From: Solirubrobacterales bacterium
GTDB lineage: Bacteria; Actinomycetota; Thermoleophilia; Solirubrobacterales; Solirubrobacteraceae
Length of the DNA: 16,857 bases
Assembly (NCBI GenBank): GCA_003134675.1
Contig: PLBZ01000038.1
Coordinates: 1-16,857, forward strand
Reading direction: 5' to 3'
Below, piece by piece: positions 1 through 6,545 of this stretch; positions within the stretch are counted from its first letter, which is position 1; each line of letters begins with the position of its first letter. A program made the position numbers and the translations under genes. A model generated the notes under the pieces. That model searched no databases. It was not told where the DNA came from and saw only the letters and a list, made by a program, of their open reading frames with translations.

Positions 1-172
1 GTGTGGATCGGATAACCGCTGAAGGCATCTAAGCGGGAAGCCGGCCTCAAGATGAGCTCTCCCATCCCCTAGAGGGAGTAAGACCCCTGGTAGACCACCA
101 GGTTGATAGGCCGGATCTGGAAGGACGGTAACGTTCGAAGGAGACCGGTACTAATCGGTCGAGGGCTTGACG
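1..172 (+). rRNA. rrl: 23S ribosomal RNA, 3' end (partial)
   Basis: The sequence enters the window inside domain VI of 23S rRNA. Recognisable blocks are the stretch reading aaccgctgaaggcatctaag near position 14, the gatgagctctccca block near 51, and the terminal ggtactaatcggtcgagg block near 147-164. The 3' end is placed at about 172, just before a run of seven T (175-181); the exact end could differ by a few bases because it is set by pairing with the 5' end of 23S, which lies outside the window. This is the distal part of an rRNA operon read on the plus strand, with 5S following. Confidence 0.96.
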
Positions 173-262
173 GATTTTTTTGATGCCCCGTAAGGGGTGG
201 TGTTACCCGTTGTGGCGCTGTGCAGTTTTGAAGGACCGGGAGGCGTGGTCTCTCGTCTTTTT
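173..262 (+). other. 23S-5S intergenic spacer
   Basis: A 90-nt transcribed spacer without a tRNA gene. It starts with a T-rich stretch (175-181) and holds a small hairpin with arms CCCC (186-189) and GGGG (194-197) around a GUAA tetraloop. A segment reading gtgcagttttgaagg near 219 resembles motifs seen in rRNA spacers of Gram-positive bacteria and may belong to the processing or antitermination signals; that role is inference. Confidence 0.6.
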
Positions 263-376
263 CCGGTGGCCTTGGCGAGGGGGAAACACCTCTTCCCATT
301 CCGAACAGAGCAGTTAAGCCCCTCAGCGCCGATGGTACTTGGCTCGCAAGGGCCTGGGAGAGTAGGACGCCGCCGG
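263..376 (+). rRNA. rrf: 5S ribosomal RNA
   Basis: The conserved 5S core is clear: ccattccgaacagagcagtt around 297-316, aagcccctcagcgccgatgg, and the closing gggagagtagg block near 356-366. Helix I pairs 263-270 with 369-376 over eight base pairs including one G-U. Length is about 114 nt, close to the usual 115-120, so each end may be off by one or two bases. It is followed directly by six T (377-382). It is the last recognisable gene of this rRNA operon. Confidence 0.95.
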
Positions 377-435
377 TTTTTTCATAGACAGGACGCAGCA
401 CATAGACGGGCAGCACATGGACTGGACGCATACGC

Positions 436-455
436 GGGCCGCCTTCGGGCGGTCC
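436..455 (+). terminator. Hairpin with UUCG loop after the rRNA operon
   Basis: Eight base pairs (436-443 with 448-455, one G-U) enclose a C-UUCG-G tetraloop, an unusually stable RNA hairpin. It lies between the 5S gene and the 3' end of the convergent MMPL gene, with no good U tract downstream (gtcgtcgtt). It could end transcription from the rRNA operon, and on the other strand the transcript of the exporter gene. The position supports this; function is inferred. Confidence 0.5.
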
Positions 456-492
456 GTCGTCGTTAATACGTTGTTGATAAATACTCCGCCGC

Positions 493-2661
493 TCAAGCCC
501 TCGGCGCCTCGGCCAAGTCACGCTCGTCCAGCCCGATGCGGGCATGCAGCCGCTTGAGCCACCGCGGCGCCCACCAGTTCCACTTGCCCATTAATGCCAT
601 CAGGGAGGGGACGAGCAGGGCTCTGACGATGCTCGCGTCGACCGCGACCGCGAGCGCGGCACCGAGCCCGAGCTGCTTGGTGAAGAACAGCTCAGAAGTG
701 CTCAGCACTCCAATCGCCACGCAGAAGAGCAGCGCGGCGGCGGTAACGATCCGGCCTGTGCGCTCTATCCCAAGCGCGATCGCCTCGCGGTTGGGCAGGC
801 CGCGGTCGTGGGCCTCCTTGATGCGGGCAAGGACGAACACCTCGTAGTCGGTGGACAGGGCGAACGCGAGTACCAGCATCAGCACGAGACTCGACTCTTC
901 AAGGCCGCCGATCGGCGTGAAACCAAGCACGCCGGAGAGGTGACCGTCCTGGAAGATCAGAACCTGCAGCCCGACGGCGACGCTCACGCTGAGCGCGTTC
1001 ATCACCAGCGCCTTGATCGGGATCAATACGGATCCCGTCATCAAGAACAAAAAGCCCGCGGTGAGCGGGAGCAGGATCAGCAGCGCGAGCGGTATGTGCG
1101 AGGCGACCGCGCTGCGCTGGTCGGCGAAGTAGGCGGTCGCGCCCCCCACGAGCGCTCCGTACCTGTGCGCGTGTGCGCGCAGCCTCGCGAGCAGCCGCTG
1201 CTGCACGCCCGAGTAGGGTGACCCGTGCGGCGCCAAAGCAATCGCCCAGGCTCCGCTACCGACATACCTGGGCACCGAGACGCTCGCCAGCGCGCCCGCT
1301 ACGCCGGCCTCCTCGGAGGCGAGGGCGCGCGCCTTAGAGCTCGATCCCACGAGCACGATTTCCGTCTGTTCGCCGGGGTTCGCAGGGAAGTCCTTCGCGA
1401 GCGCTCCTTCGACTTCGTGACTCGGCGCGTTTGCCGGCAGCAGGTTTGCGCCGGGTGAGGTGAACGTCAGGTGAAACGCGGGTATCGCGGCAGCGAGCAG
1501 AACGACGCTGCTGATCACCGCGACGGGAGCGGGGCGGCGAACGACGCCGTGCGCGAGCCTCCACCATCCCCCGTCCTCGGTCGCCCTCGCCGAACGCGCC
1601 GCACGGCGCTGCAGCCATCCCGGCGAGAGCGCGTTGATGCGTGGCCCGAGCGCCACCAGCACGGCCGGCAGCAAGAGCAGCGCCACGGCGCCGTCGCACA
1701 GAACGACGACCGTCCCCCCGATGCCCATCGAGTAGAGGAACCGCAGCGGGAACACGAGCAGGCTCGTCATCGCGGCAGCGACGGTCAGCGAGCTGAACAG
1801 CACCGTGCGCCCCACCGTCGCCAAGGTGCGCTCGATCGCGCTATGCGTGTCGAAACCCGCGGCGAGCTCCTCGCGGTAGCGATAGAGCACGAACAGGCTG
1901 TAGTCGATACCGAGGCCGAGGCCCATCCCACTGACGAGGTTCAGCGAGAACACCGATACCGGCACGAACTGGTCGATTACGCGCAGCGCCAGGAATGTGA
2001 GCAGGATCGCCAGGCCGCCGACCAGGATCGGCAGCAGCGCCGCGACGAGCCCACGGAAGAACCAGAACGACAGAAGCAACAAGAACGGAAACCCGAGCAG
2101 CTCGGCGCGCGCCAGATCGGAGGTCGTCCGTTCGTTGAGTTCCTTGTTGATCAGGGCGTATCCGCCGAAACGCACGCTCATCCCGGCGAGCTTCGCCTTC
2201 GCGCCCGACGTCGAGAACGATGCTCGTACATGCGCGATCGCGTCGGTCGCGTTTGTCGCATCGGCATACGTCGCGGTCACGAGCGTCTCGCGACCATCGC
2301 GAGAGAGCAGCGGGCTCGACCGCGTCATCATGCCCGTCGGTGGGCTCCGGAACCCCCGCTGAGCACCTAGCAGCGCGGCGACCGTCTCAACTGCGCGCCC
2401 GGATGCCGCATGGGCGGTTATCCGTGTGGGACCGCGCAGCAGCGCGATCACCTCGTAATAGGAGTCCTGTCCCGTCGCATGTGCGATCGCGGTGTTCGCC
2501 CGTTCATACTGCGACGCGGGATCCTGGAAATCTCTGCCGCTCGAGCCGAGCATCCCCGTCACGGGCACGCCGATGACGGCCGCGAGGATGAACAGCCCGA
2601 CTGCCGCCGCCAACACGCGCCGGGTGCGATTCGTGGCTAGCGTCGTCAACCGCTTGGTCAT
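493..2661 (-). CDS. MMPL/RND-family membrane exporter
   Basis: A 722-residue protein of the MMPL branch of RND transporters, which move lipids or hydrophobic compounds across the inner membrane using the proton gradient. It has the two-fold repeat expected of the family: a first helix near 15-36, an extracytoplasmic domain to about 180, helices clustered at about 185-340, one more near 378-398, a second periplasmic domain to about 520, and a second helix cluster at 523-692. Both Asp-Tyr pairs of the proton relay are present (D253-Y254 in a GIDYSLF context, D605-Y606 in STDYEVF), and the C-terminal GKWNWWAPRW block is typical. It starts with ATG 27 nt beyond a repeat element shared with the pspC promoter region. 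Cargo cannot be read from sequence. It converges on the rRNA operon and lies 99 bp downstream of the response-regulator gene on the same strand, so it could be a regulatory target of that system. Confidence 0.93.
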   Translation of the reverse strand: MTKRLTTLATNRTRRVLAAAVGLFILAAVIGVPVTGMLGSSGRDFQDPASQYERANTAIAHATGQDSYYEVIALLRGPTRITAHAASGRAVETVAALLGAQRGFRSPPTGMMTRSSPLLSRDGRETLVTATYADATNATDAIAHVRASFSTSGAKAKLAGMSVRFGGYALINKELNERTTSDLARAELLGFPFLLLLSFWFFRGLVAALLPILVGGLAILLTFLALRVIDQFVPVSVFSLNLVSGMGLGLGIDYSLFVLYRYREELAAGFDTHSAIERTLATVGRTVLFSSLTVAAAMTSLLVFPLRFLYSMGIGGTVVVLCDGAVALLLLPAVLVALGPRINALSPGWLQRRAARSARATEDGGWWRLAHGVVRRPAPVAVISSVVLLAAAIPAFHLTFTSPGANLLPANAPSHEVEGALAKDFPANPGEQTEIVLVGSSSKARALASEEAGVAGALASVSVPRYVGSGAWAIALAPHGSPYSGVQQRLLARLRAHAHRYGALVGGATAYFADQRSAVASHIPLALLILLPLTAGFLFLMTGSVLIPIKALVMNALSVSVAVGLQVLIFQDGHLSGVLGFTPIGGLEESSLVLMLVLAFALSTDYEVFVLARIKEAHDRGLPNREAIALGIERTGRIVTAAALLFCVAIGVLSTSELFFTKQLGLGAALAVAVDASIVRALLVPSLMALMGKWNWWAPRWLKRLHARIGLDERDLAEAPRA

Positions 2662-2687
2662 GGCCTGGCAGTGTCGAGGCGAAGCTG

Positions 2688-2753
2688 GAGCATCGGGGTA
2701 GTGTCGGGTAGCGGCGCAGCCCGGGCAATCGGGAATGTCCCTGATTCATCCCA
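2688..2753. repeat. Diverged ~66-bp element, copy A (GGGAATGTCCC core)
   Basis: This matches a second copy at 5696-5762. Both begin gagcat followed by gggg, share the 18-nt identical core gcaatcgggaatgtccct (here 2725-2742) and end in a C-rich tail. The core contains the 11-bp inverted repeat GGGA-ATG-TCCC (2731-2741). It lies between the response-regulator stop and the MMPL start. It could be an operator shared with the pspC promoter or a member of a dispersed REP-like family; two copies cannot decide. Confidence 0.65.
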
Positions 2754-2760
2754 CATACTC

Positions 2761-3417
2761 CTACTCCTCGACCAGCCGCCTGTGCGAAGCCCAGCGGCTC
2801 AGCTCATGGCGGCTCGAGAGCTGGAGCTTGCGCAGCACGGCGGAGACATGCGCCTCGACGGTCTTGGCGGAAATGCCCAACTGGGCGGCGATCTCCTTGT
2901 ACATGTAGCCGCGCGCGATGTGCTGGAGCACCTCGCGCTCGCGCGGCGTGAGCAGGTCGAGCTCCGGGTCCACCTGCGCGGCCGGGATCTCACCGGCGAA
3001 GGCGTCGAGCACGAAGCCGGCCAGCCGGGGTGAGAAGACAGCGTCGCCCGCATGCACACGACACACGGCGTCCGCGAGTTCGGGGCCAGAGATCGTCTTG
3101 GTGACGTAGCCGCGCGCGCCCGCGCGGATCAGCGCGATCACGTCTTCGGCGGCGTCGCTGACCGACAGCGCCAGGAAGCGGACCTCCGGCCGGCCGTCGG
3201 CCACACGCCGGATCACCTCCACGCCGCCGCCTCCCGGCATGTGGACATCGAGCAGCACAACGTCGGGCACTAGCTCCTCGATCGCGCGCACGGCGCTGTC
3301 CACGTCACTGCTCTCGGCCACGACCTCGACCAGCGGGCCAAGGCTCGTGCGCACCCCGGCGCGAAAGAGGTCGTGATCGTCGACGATCACAACGCGGGGC
3401 GCCGATCCGTCGCTCAC
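2761..3417 (-). CDS. NarL/LuxR-family response regulator
   Basis: A 218-residue DNA-binding response regulator. The receiver domain (about 8-122) has the acidic pair D13-D14, the phospho-acceptor D57 in LLDVHMPG, S85 and K107 in the switch positions. A LuxR/GerE helix-turn-helix covers about 156-215 (LTPREREVLQHIARG, then the AKTVEAHVSAVLRKL recognition region). It starts with GTG and its first four bases (GTGA) overlap the stop of the upstream histidine-kinase gene, so the two are translationally coupled and almost certainly partners. The gene order resembles LiaR/VraR-type envelope-stress systems and the PspC-linked systems of Actinobacteria. Its regulon is unknown; the GGGA-N3-TCCC element found before the operon and before the MMPL gene is a candidate target. 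Confidence 0.95.
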   Translation of the reverse strand: MSDGSAPRVVIVDDHDLFRAGVRTSLGPLVEVVAESSDVDSAVRAIEELVPDVVLLDVHMPGGGGVEVIRRVADGRPEVRFLALSVSDAAEDVIALIRAGARGYVTKTISGPELADAVCRVHAGDAVFSPRLAGFVLDAFAGEIPAAQVDPELDLLTPREREVLQHIARGYMYKEIAAQLGISAKTVEAHVSAVLRKLQLSSRHELSRWASHRRLVEE

Positions 3418-4469
3418 GATTCCTCCCCGCTCACGGCCGATCCCCCGTGAGCGATCGCGATCTCGACCTCGGTGCCGCCGCCTGGCAACGAGCGCACCGT
3501 GGCGCGCCCGCCGACGCGGCGCATGCGCCCAATGATCGACTCTCGCACACCGCGCCGCTGCGGCGGGATGGCCGCGGGATCGAAGCCGGCGCCGCGGTCG
3601 CGCACATACACCTGCACGCGCTCGGGGGAGAGCTCGGCGTACACAGACACCGGCACCTCGCCGGCGAACTTGGCGGCGTTGAGCATCGCCTCGCGCGCGG
3701 CCGCCACCACAGCGCCGCCGCGCTCATCCAGCGGGCAGTCGCCGACGGCCACGACCTCGACCGAGCCGCCCACAGCCGCCTCCACCTCCGCGGCAGCCGC
3801 CTCCAGGGCGCCGGCAAGCGTGTGGCCGGGCTCGCGCGAGTCCCCGCCGGCCAGCCAGCCGCGCAGCTCGCGCTCCTGACGGCGGGCGAGTGCGGCCACC
3901 TGCTTGGGGTCCTCGGCGCTGCGTTGGATAAGCGCGAGCGTCTGCAACACCGAATCGTGCAAGTGCGCCCCCACGTCGGCGCGCTCCTGCGAGCGGATGC
4001 GCTCGTTACGCTCGGCCGCGAGGCTGCGCGCGAGACGCCTCCAGGAGGGAGCGAAGATCAACGCGACCGCGATCAGCACCGCGAGCGCCGCAAGCAGCGC
4101 CTCGCCCGCGGGCCGCGTGGCGCCGCTGGCCCACAGGAACGCGAATCCGCCGGCGAGTACGAGCGCGACGCCGAGCCCGCCGCGGCTCACCTCAGGCCGG
4201 CCGAATGCACGCATGCGCACGGACGGCTGGCGTGGCGGCGATGGCTCGGACGGGCGGTGGGCGGCCCAGCCGCGACGGCGGCGCGGCGTCACGGCGGGCG
4301 CGCGCCAGATCAACAGCGCTCCGAGCACGGCGACGGCGGCGGGCCACACGATCGCGTCTCCCGGCCAGGGCCCGGCCGCACGTACGAACAGCAGGCCGCT
4401 GACGACCAACAGGCCGATGCCGATCGCGATCCTAAGACCGCCGCGCGGCGGGTTCGCGGAGTGGGACAT
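3414..4469 (-). CDS. Two-component sensor histidine kinase (HisKA_3 type)
   Basis: A 351-residue membrane kinase. Four hydrophobic segments (about 13-30, 38-56, 98-115, 122-140) with a basic, proline-rich cytoplasmic loop near 60-95 form the N-terminal half; no extracellular sensor domain of any size is visible, as in intramembrane-sensing kinases. The dimerisation/phosphoacceptor region reads ERADVGAHLHDSVLQ with H171 as the likely phosphorylated His. The HATPase part has the N box around N264 (EAMLNAAKFA), a DRGAGFDP G1 box at 291-298 and a glycine-rich GGGTEVEI end at 330-337. It starts 14 bp after the small membrane-protein gene and overlaps the response-regulator gene by 4 bp. The signal may be relayed by the PspC/LiaF-like protein or the small two-helix protein encoded upstream; that is inference from gene order. 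Confidence 0.93.
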   Translation of the reverse strand: MSHSANPPRGGLRIAIGIGLLVVSGLLFVRAAGPWPGDAIVWPAAVAVLGALLIWRAPAVTPRRRRGWAAHRPSEPSPPRQPSVRMRAFGRPEVSRGGLGVALVLAGGFAFLWASGATRPAGEALLAALAVLIAVALIFAPSWRRLARSLAAERNERIRSQERADVGAHLHDSVLQTLALIQRSAEDPKQVAALARRQERELRGWLAGGDSREPGHTLAGALEAAAAEVEAAVGGSVEVVAVGDCPLDERGGAVVAAAREAMLNAAKFAGEVPVSVYAELSPERVQVYVRDRGAGFDPAAIPPQRRGVRESIIGRMRRVGGRATVRSLPGGGTEVEIAIAHGGSAVSGEES

Positions 4470-4483
4470 CGACGTTCATGTTC

Positions 4484-4675
4484 TCAGCCGCGGCCGCGGC
4501 GACGGCTGGCGAGGCCGCTGGCGAGCAGGATCGCGCCGAGCGCGGCGAGCACCACAGGCACGGTGTAGGCGAAGCGCAGGTCGATCGTGCCGCCCGCGCC
4601 CAGCACCAGCAGTACGCCGAGCGCAAGCACGGCGATGCCGCACATCAGGACCGTGATGTTGGGCGGGCGCCTCAT
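4484..4675 (-). CDS. Small two-helix membrane protein
   Basis: A 63-residue protein starting MRRPPNITVLMCG. Two hydrophobic segments (about 9-28 and 37-55) are joined by a short polar turn (GGTIDLRFAYT), and the C-terminus is Arg-rich (ASRRRGRG), suggesting that this end stays in the cytoplasm. The ATG overlaps the TGA of the upstream pspC-like gene (ATGA), and the kinase gene follows after 14 bp, so it is a true member of the operon even though it is short. I chose the start by this overlap; an upstream in-frame ATG at 4777 would lie deep inside the preceding gene. I do not recognise a named family. A role as accessory subunit or modulator of the kinase is a guess from position. Confidence 0.75.
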   Translation of the reverse strand: MRRPPNITVLMCGIAVLALGVLLVLGAGGTIDLRFAYTVPVVLAALGAILLASGLASRRRGRG

Positions 4676-5655
4676 CGACTCGCCCCCACCGAGGGAAAGC
4701 AGGCTTCGTTGGTGCCGAGCGCGACGGGATGGTAGTGGCTGGTGAACAAGCCGTTTTCGCCGCCCCAGCCGCCCCAACCGTGTTCGACGGGATGGTCGGC
4801 CACGAGCAGCGCGCCGAGCCCGACGTTCCCGTCCACCACCAGACGCGGTGTGCCGGGCGGCGGGGAGGGATGTTCAGACCAGTTGACATCGAGTCCCGCT
4901 GAGGAGCGTTCGAGCGCCCCGACATAGCCTGCGCCGATGCGCGCGCTTGTGGCGACGCACACCCCGCGGGGCACAAGCACGACAAGCTGGCCCACGCCCA
5001 GCCGCACGTGCAACCGCGTGGTGCCCACTGGGAACGCGAGATTGCGCAGGTCGATTTCGAGCCGTCCGGCGCCGAGCTGATAACCGCGACGCACTTCACT
5101 GAGACTTTGCGGACGGTAGAAGTGATCGCCCACGCCGCCGCGCAGGTCGACGTGGGCGGCGGCGATCGTGGCGACCGCCAGCGCGAACGCGACACCCGGC
5201 AGCACAAACCAGCGGATCGTGCGCGTGAACGCGCTGAGCACGAGTACCGCGCCGACCGCCACGACCGCCCAGGCGGCGAGCTGCGCGTGGGTGCCGGCAA
5301 GCCACGCGCCCGCGAGCGCGAGCAGGGCCGCGGCGGCGACCACGGCAGTCGCGATCACGAGCCAGCGAAGCAGCCGCCGGTCGGCACTCGCGTGCCACTC
5401 CCCGACGGAACCACGCCAGAGCAGGTAGATCGGAGCTCGGCTTACCCCCTCCTCCGGCACGAGCAAGAGGATCACCAGGTACAGCGCGATCCCGATCCCC
5501 GAGAAGATCGCAAGCCCCACGAACGCGATCCGAAACAGGATCGGGTCAACGCTGAAGTGAGCGCCCAGACCGCTGCAGACGCCGCCGATCAGGCGCCCGC
5601 GTCGCGAGCGGACGAGGCGAGGGCGCGCTGCGTGTCCGCTCTCGGAGCTAGACAT
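4672..5655 (-). CDS. PspC-domain membrane protein with LiaF-like C-terminus
   Basis: A 327-residue envelope-stress protein. Residues about 12-70 form a PspC domain (RLVRSRRGRLIGGVCSGLGAH, then the helix ending in LLLVPEEG). Four more hydrophobic segments follow (about 96-190). The soluble C-terminal part (about 215-300) is a repetitive beta-rich region (GAGRLEIDLRNLAF, GVGQLVVLVPRGV, GNVGLGALLV) resembling the DUF2154/LiaF C-terminal domain that controls cognate LiaS-type kinases. I chose the ATG at 5655 because the PspC domain starts about 12 residues later and a weak Shine-Dalgarno (gagg) lies upstream; the longer reading from 5736 would run through a repeat element. It heads the four-gene operon and probably holds the downstream kinase off until the envelope is disturbed, by analogy with LiaF. 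Confidence 0.88.
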   Translation of the reverse strand: MSSSESGHAARPRLVRSRRGRLIGGVCSGLGAHFSVDPILFRIAFVGLAIFSGIGIALYLVILLLVPEEGVSRAPIYLLWRGSVGEWHASADRRLLRWLVIATAVVAAAALLALAGAWLAGTHAQLAAWAVVAVGAVLVLSAFTRTIRWFVLPGVAFALAVATIAAAHVDLRGGVGDHFYRPQSLSEVRRGYQLGAGRLEIDLRNLAFPVGTTRLHVRLGVGQLVVLVPRGVCVATSARIGAGYVGALERSSAGLDVNWSEHPSPPPGTPRLVVDGNVGLGALLVADHPVEHGWGGWGGENGLFTSHYHPVALGTNEACFPSVGASR

Positions 5656-5695
5656 CGGCTGCCTCGCCGGTGATTGCGTGATCGGTAATGGTCTC

Positions 5696-5762
5696 GAGCA
5701 TGGGGACAGTCTCGACCTGCGGCCGCGGTCGCGCAATCGGGAATGTCCCTAACCCGTCCCCA
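5696..5762. repeat. Diverged ~66-bp element, copy B (GGGAATGTCCC core)
   Basis: This is the second copy of the element at 2688-2753, in the same orientation, with the identical 18-nt core at 5733-5750. This copy also has 7-bp perfect terminal arms, TGGGGAC (5701-5707) and GTCCCCA (5756-5762), that could form a cruciform or RNA stem. It lies in the divergent spacer between pspC (-) and the VOC gene (+), 41 bp upstream of the pspC start. The same two explanations apply: operator or REP-like element. Confidence 0.65.
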
Positions 5763-5795
5763 GTAGGCTCTCCGTCATCTAAGCTCCCGCCAAGC

Positions 5796-6226
5796 GTGAA
5801 GTCCAACCGCTCGATCCCGGCAGCTACCGTCATTCCCGTCCTGATCTACCCGGACGTGCGCGAGGCTGTTGCCTGGCTGGGCGCCGCGTTCGGGTTCGTC
5901 GAGCGCGTGCAGATCGGCGAGAATCGCCGTTCGCAGCTCAGCTTCAGCGACGGCGCGGTGATCCTCGGCGACGTGCGCCACGACCGCCGGCCGCCGCGGC
6001 CGGGTGAGGTGACGCAGTCGGTGATGGTTCGCGTGGAGGACGCAAACGCTCACTGCGAGCGCGCGCGGGCCCACGGCGCACGGATCTTGGAGGAGCGAAG
6101 GACTTCCCGTACGGCGAGCGCCAGTACACGGCCGATGATCTGGCGGGCCACCAGTGGACGTTCTCCCAGTCACTCGCCGACGTCGCTCCCGAGGACTGGG
6201 GCGGGATCTCCGTAGTGCCGGAGTAG
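5796..6226 (+). pseudogene. Glyoxalase/bleomycin-resistance-fold (VOC) protein gene, frameshifted
   Basis: A VOC-fold metalloprotein gene whose reading frame breaks once. From GTG at 5796 the frame reads MKSNRSIPAATVIPVLIYPD and continues as a normal VOC half-domain to ARILEE, codons ending at 6095. The same frame then gives Arg/Ser-rich nonsense to a TAG at 6213-6215. From 6098 the frame shifted by one base reads KDFPYGERQYTADDLAG, then HQWTFSQSLADVAPEDWGG, and ends at TAG 6224-6226, a typical ending for this family. Adding one C near 6096 (gcg to gccg) would restore a 143-residue protein with ...LEEPKDFPYGERQY. It is therefore either a recent pseudogene or a base-call error. The start follows the repeat and no good ribosome-binding site is seen. 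Substrate is unknown. Confidence 0.85.
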
Positions 6227-6233
6227 TCCTAGC

Positions 6234-6539
6234 TCAGGCGGACCTGCACGCCATCAGACCCCTGACAGGGGTCTGATGCGCTCGGCCGCGCAGCATCCCG
6301 GTAGGTGAGGCAATGGGGGAGAGGCAGAGCTGTGGTGCCGTGGCCGGCTCGCCCGGCCGCCGGCGAGTAAATCCCCTGCGCAGCGGCACTCGATGGGGAT
6401 GAGCTCCGTCGCTGGGCTCGCTCCAGTCGACCTCCCAGTCGACAGCGTAGTCGTCCTCGAGCAAGAGGAACGAGCGGGTGAGACGGAGCGCATCGAGTGT
6501 GCGCCGCGCAAGGGTGGAGGTCCTCGTTGAAGGGAACAT
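6234..6539 (-). CDS. Hypothetical small ORF under an SOS-type box
   Basis: A possible 101-residue protein starting MFPSTRTSTLARRTLDALRL. The first ~40 residues look protein-like (a helical basic stretch, then FLLLEDDYAVDWEVDW, acidic and aromatic), followed by a His/Arg/Pro-rich tail (HPHRVPLRRGFTRRRPGEP). Its 3' end runs through the palindrome at 6252-6278. I recognise no named family, though short ORFs of this flavour seem to recur in Actinobacteria next to LexA boxes; that is memory, not a search. Supporting translation is a promoter (TTGTTC, 16 bp, TATCTT) ending 8 bp before the ATG, with a GAAC-N4-GTTC box covering the start codon. It lies between a broken gene and murA, so it could also be the remnant of a larger element. 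In-frame readthrough upstream to 6821 looks random. Confidence 0.4.
   Translation of the reverse strand: MFPSTRTSTLARRTLDALRLTRSFLLLEDDYAVDWEVDWSEPSDGAHPHRVPLRRGFTRRRPGEPATAPQLCLSPIASPTGMLRGRAHQTPVRGLMACRSA
6252..6278. repeat. Perfect 27-nt palindrome (REP-like or terminator)
   Basis: The arms catcagacccctg (6252-6264) and caggggtctgatg (6266-6278) are exact reverse complements around one A. As RNA this gives an 11-bp stem with a TGACA loop. It starts 26 bp after the VOC stop codon, so it could terminate that transcript, but there is no U tract. Its symmetry is typical of dispersed REP elements; copy number is unknown from this window. Confidence 0.7.
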
Positions 6540-6545
6540 CTGTTC
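6534..6545 (-). promoter_or_regulatory. LexA/SOS-type box GAAC-N4-GTTC
   Basis: A perfect 4+4 inverted repeat, GAAC ATCT GTTC on the plus strand, matching the core of the SOS box of Gram-positive bacteria (CGAAC-N4-GTTCG type). One flanking base also fits (G at 6546). It covers the ATG of the minus-strand mini-ORF and lies 2 bp downstream of its candidate -10, an ideal place for repression. An 18-bp near-palindrome, cacgaacatgtgtacgtg (6577-6594), just upstream of the promoter looks like a degenerate second half of such a control region. LexA binding is inferred from the motif. Confidence 0.5.

Noticed and set aside
173..492. A tRNA gene in or after the rRNA spacer
   Set aside because: No cloverleaf with a T-loop (GTTCRA) and acceptor stem could be found in these 320 bases.
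69..545. A minus-strand frame over 23S/5S rRNA
   Set aside because: It covers conserved rRNA and the end of the MMPL gene; it has no protein-like features.
3447..4568. A 373-codon plus-strand frame opposite the histidine kinase
   Set aside because: The minus strand holds a kinase with H, N and G boxes; the plus frame is Arg/Ala/His-rich noise.
2688..5762. The direct repeats as ends of an insertion sequence or composite transposon
   Set aside because: There is no transposase or integrase between them, and the four genes inside form an ordinary operon.
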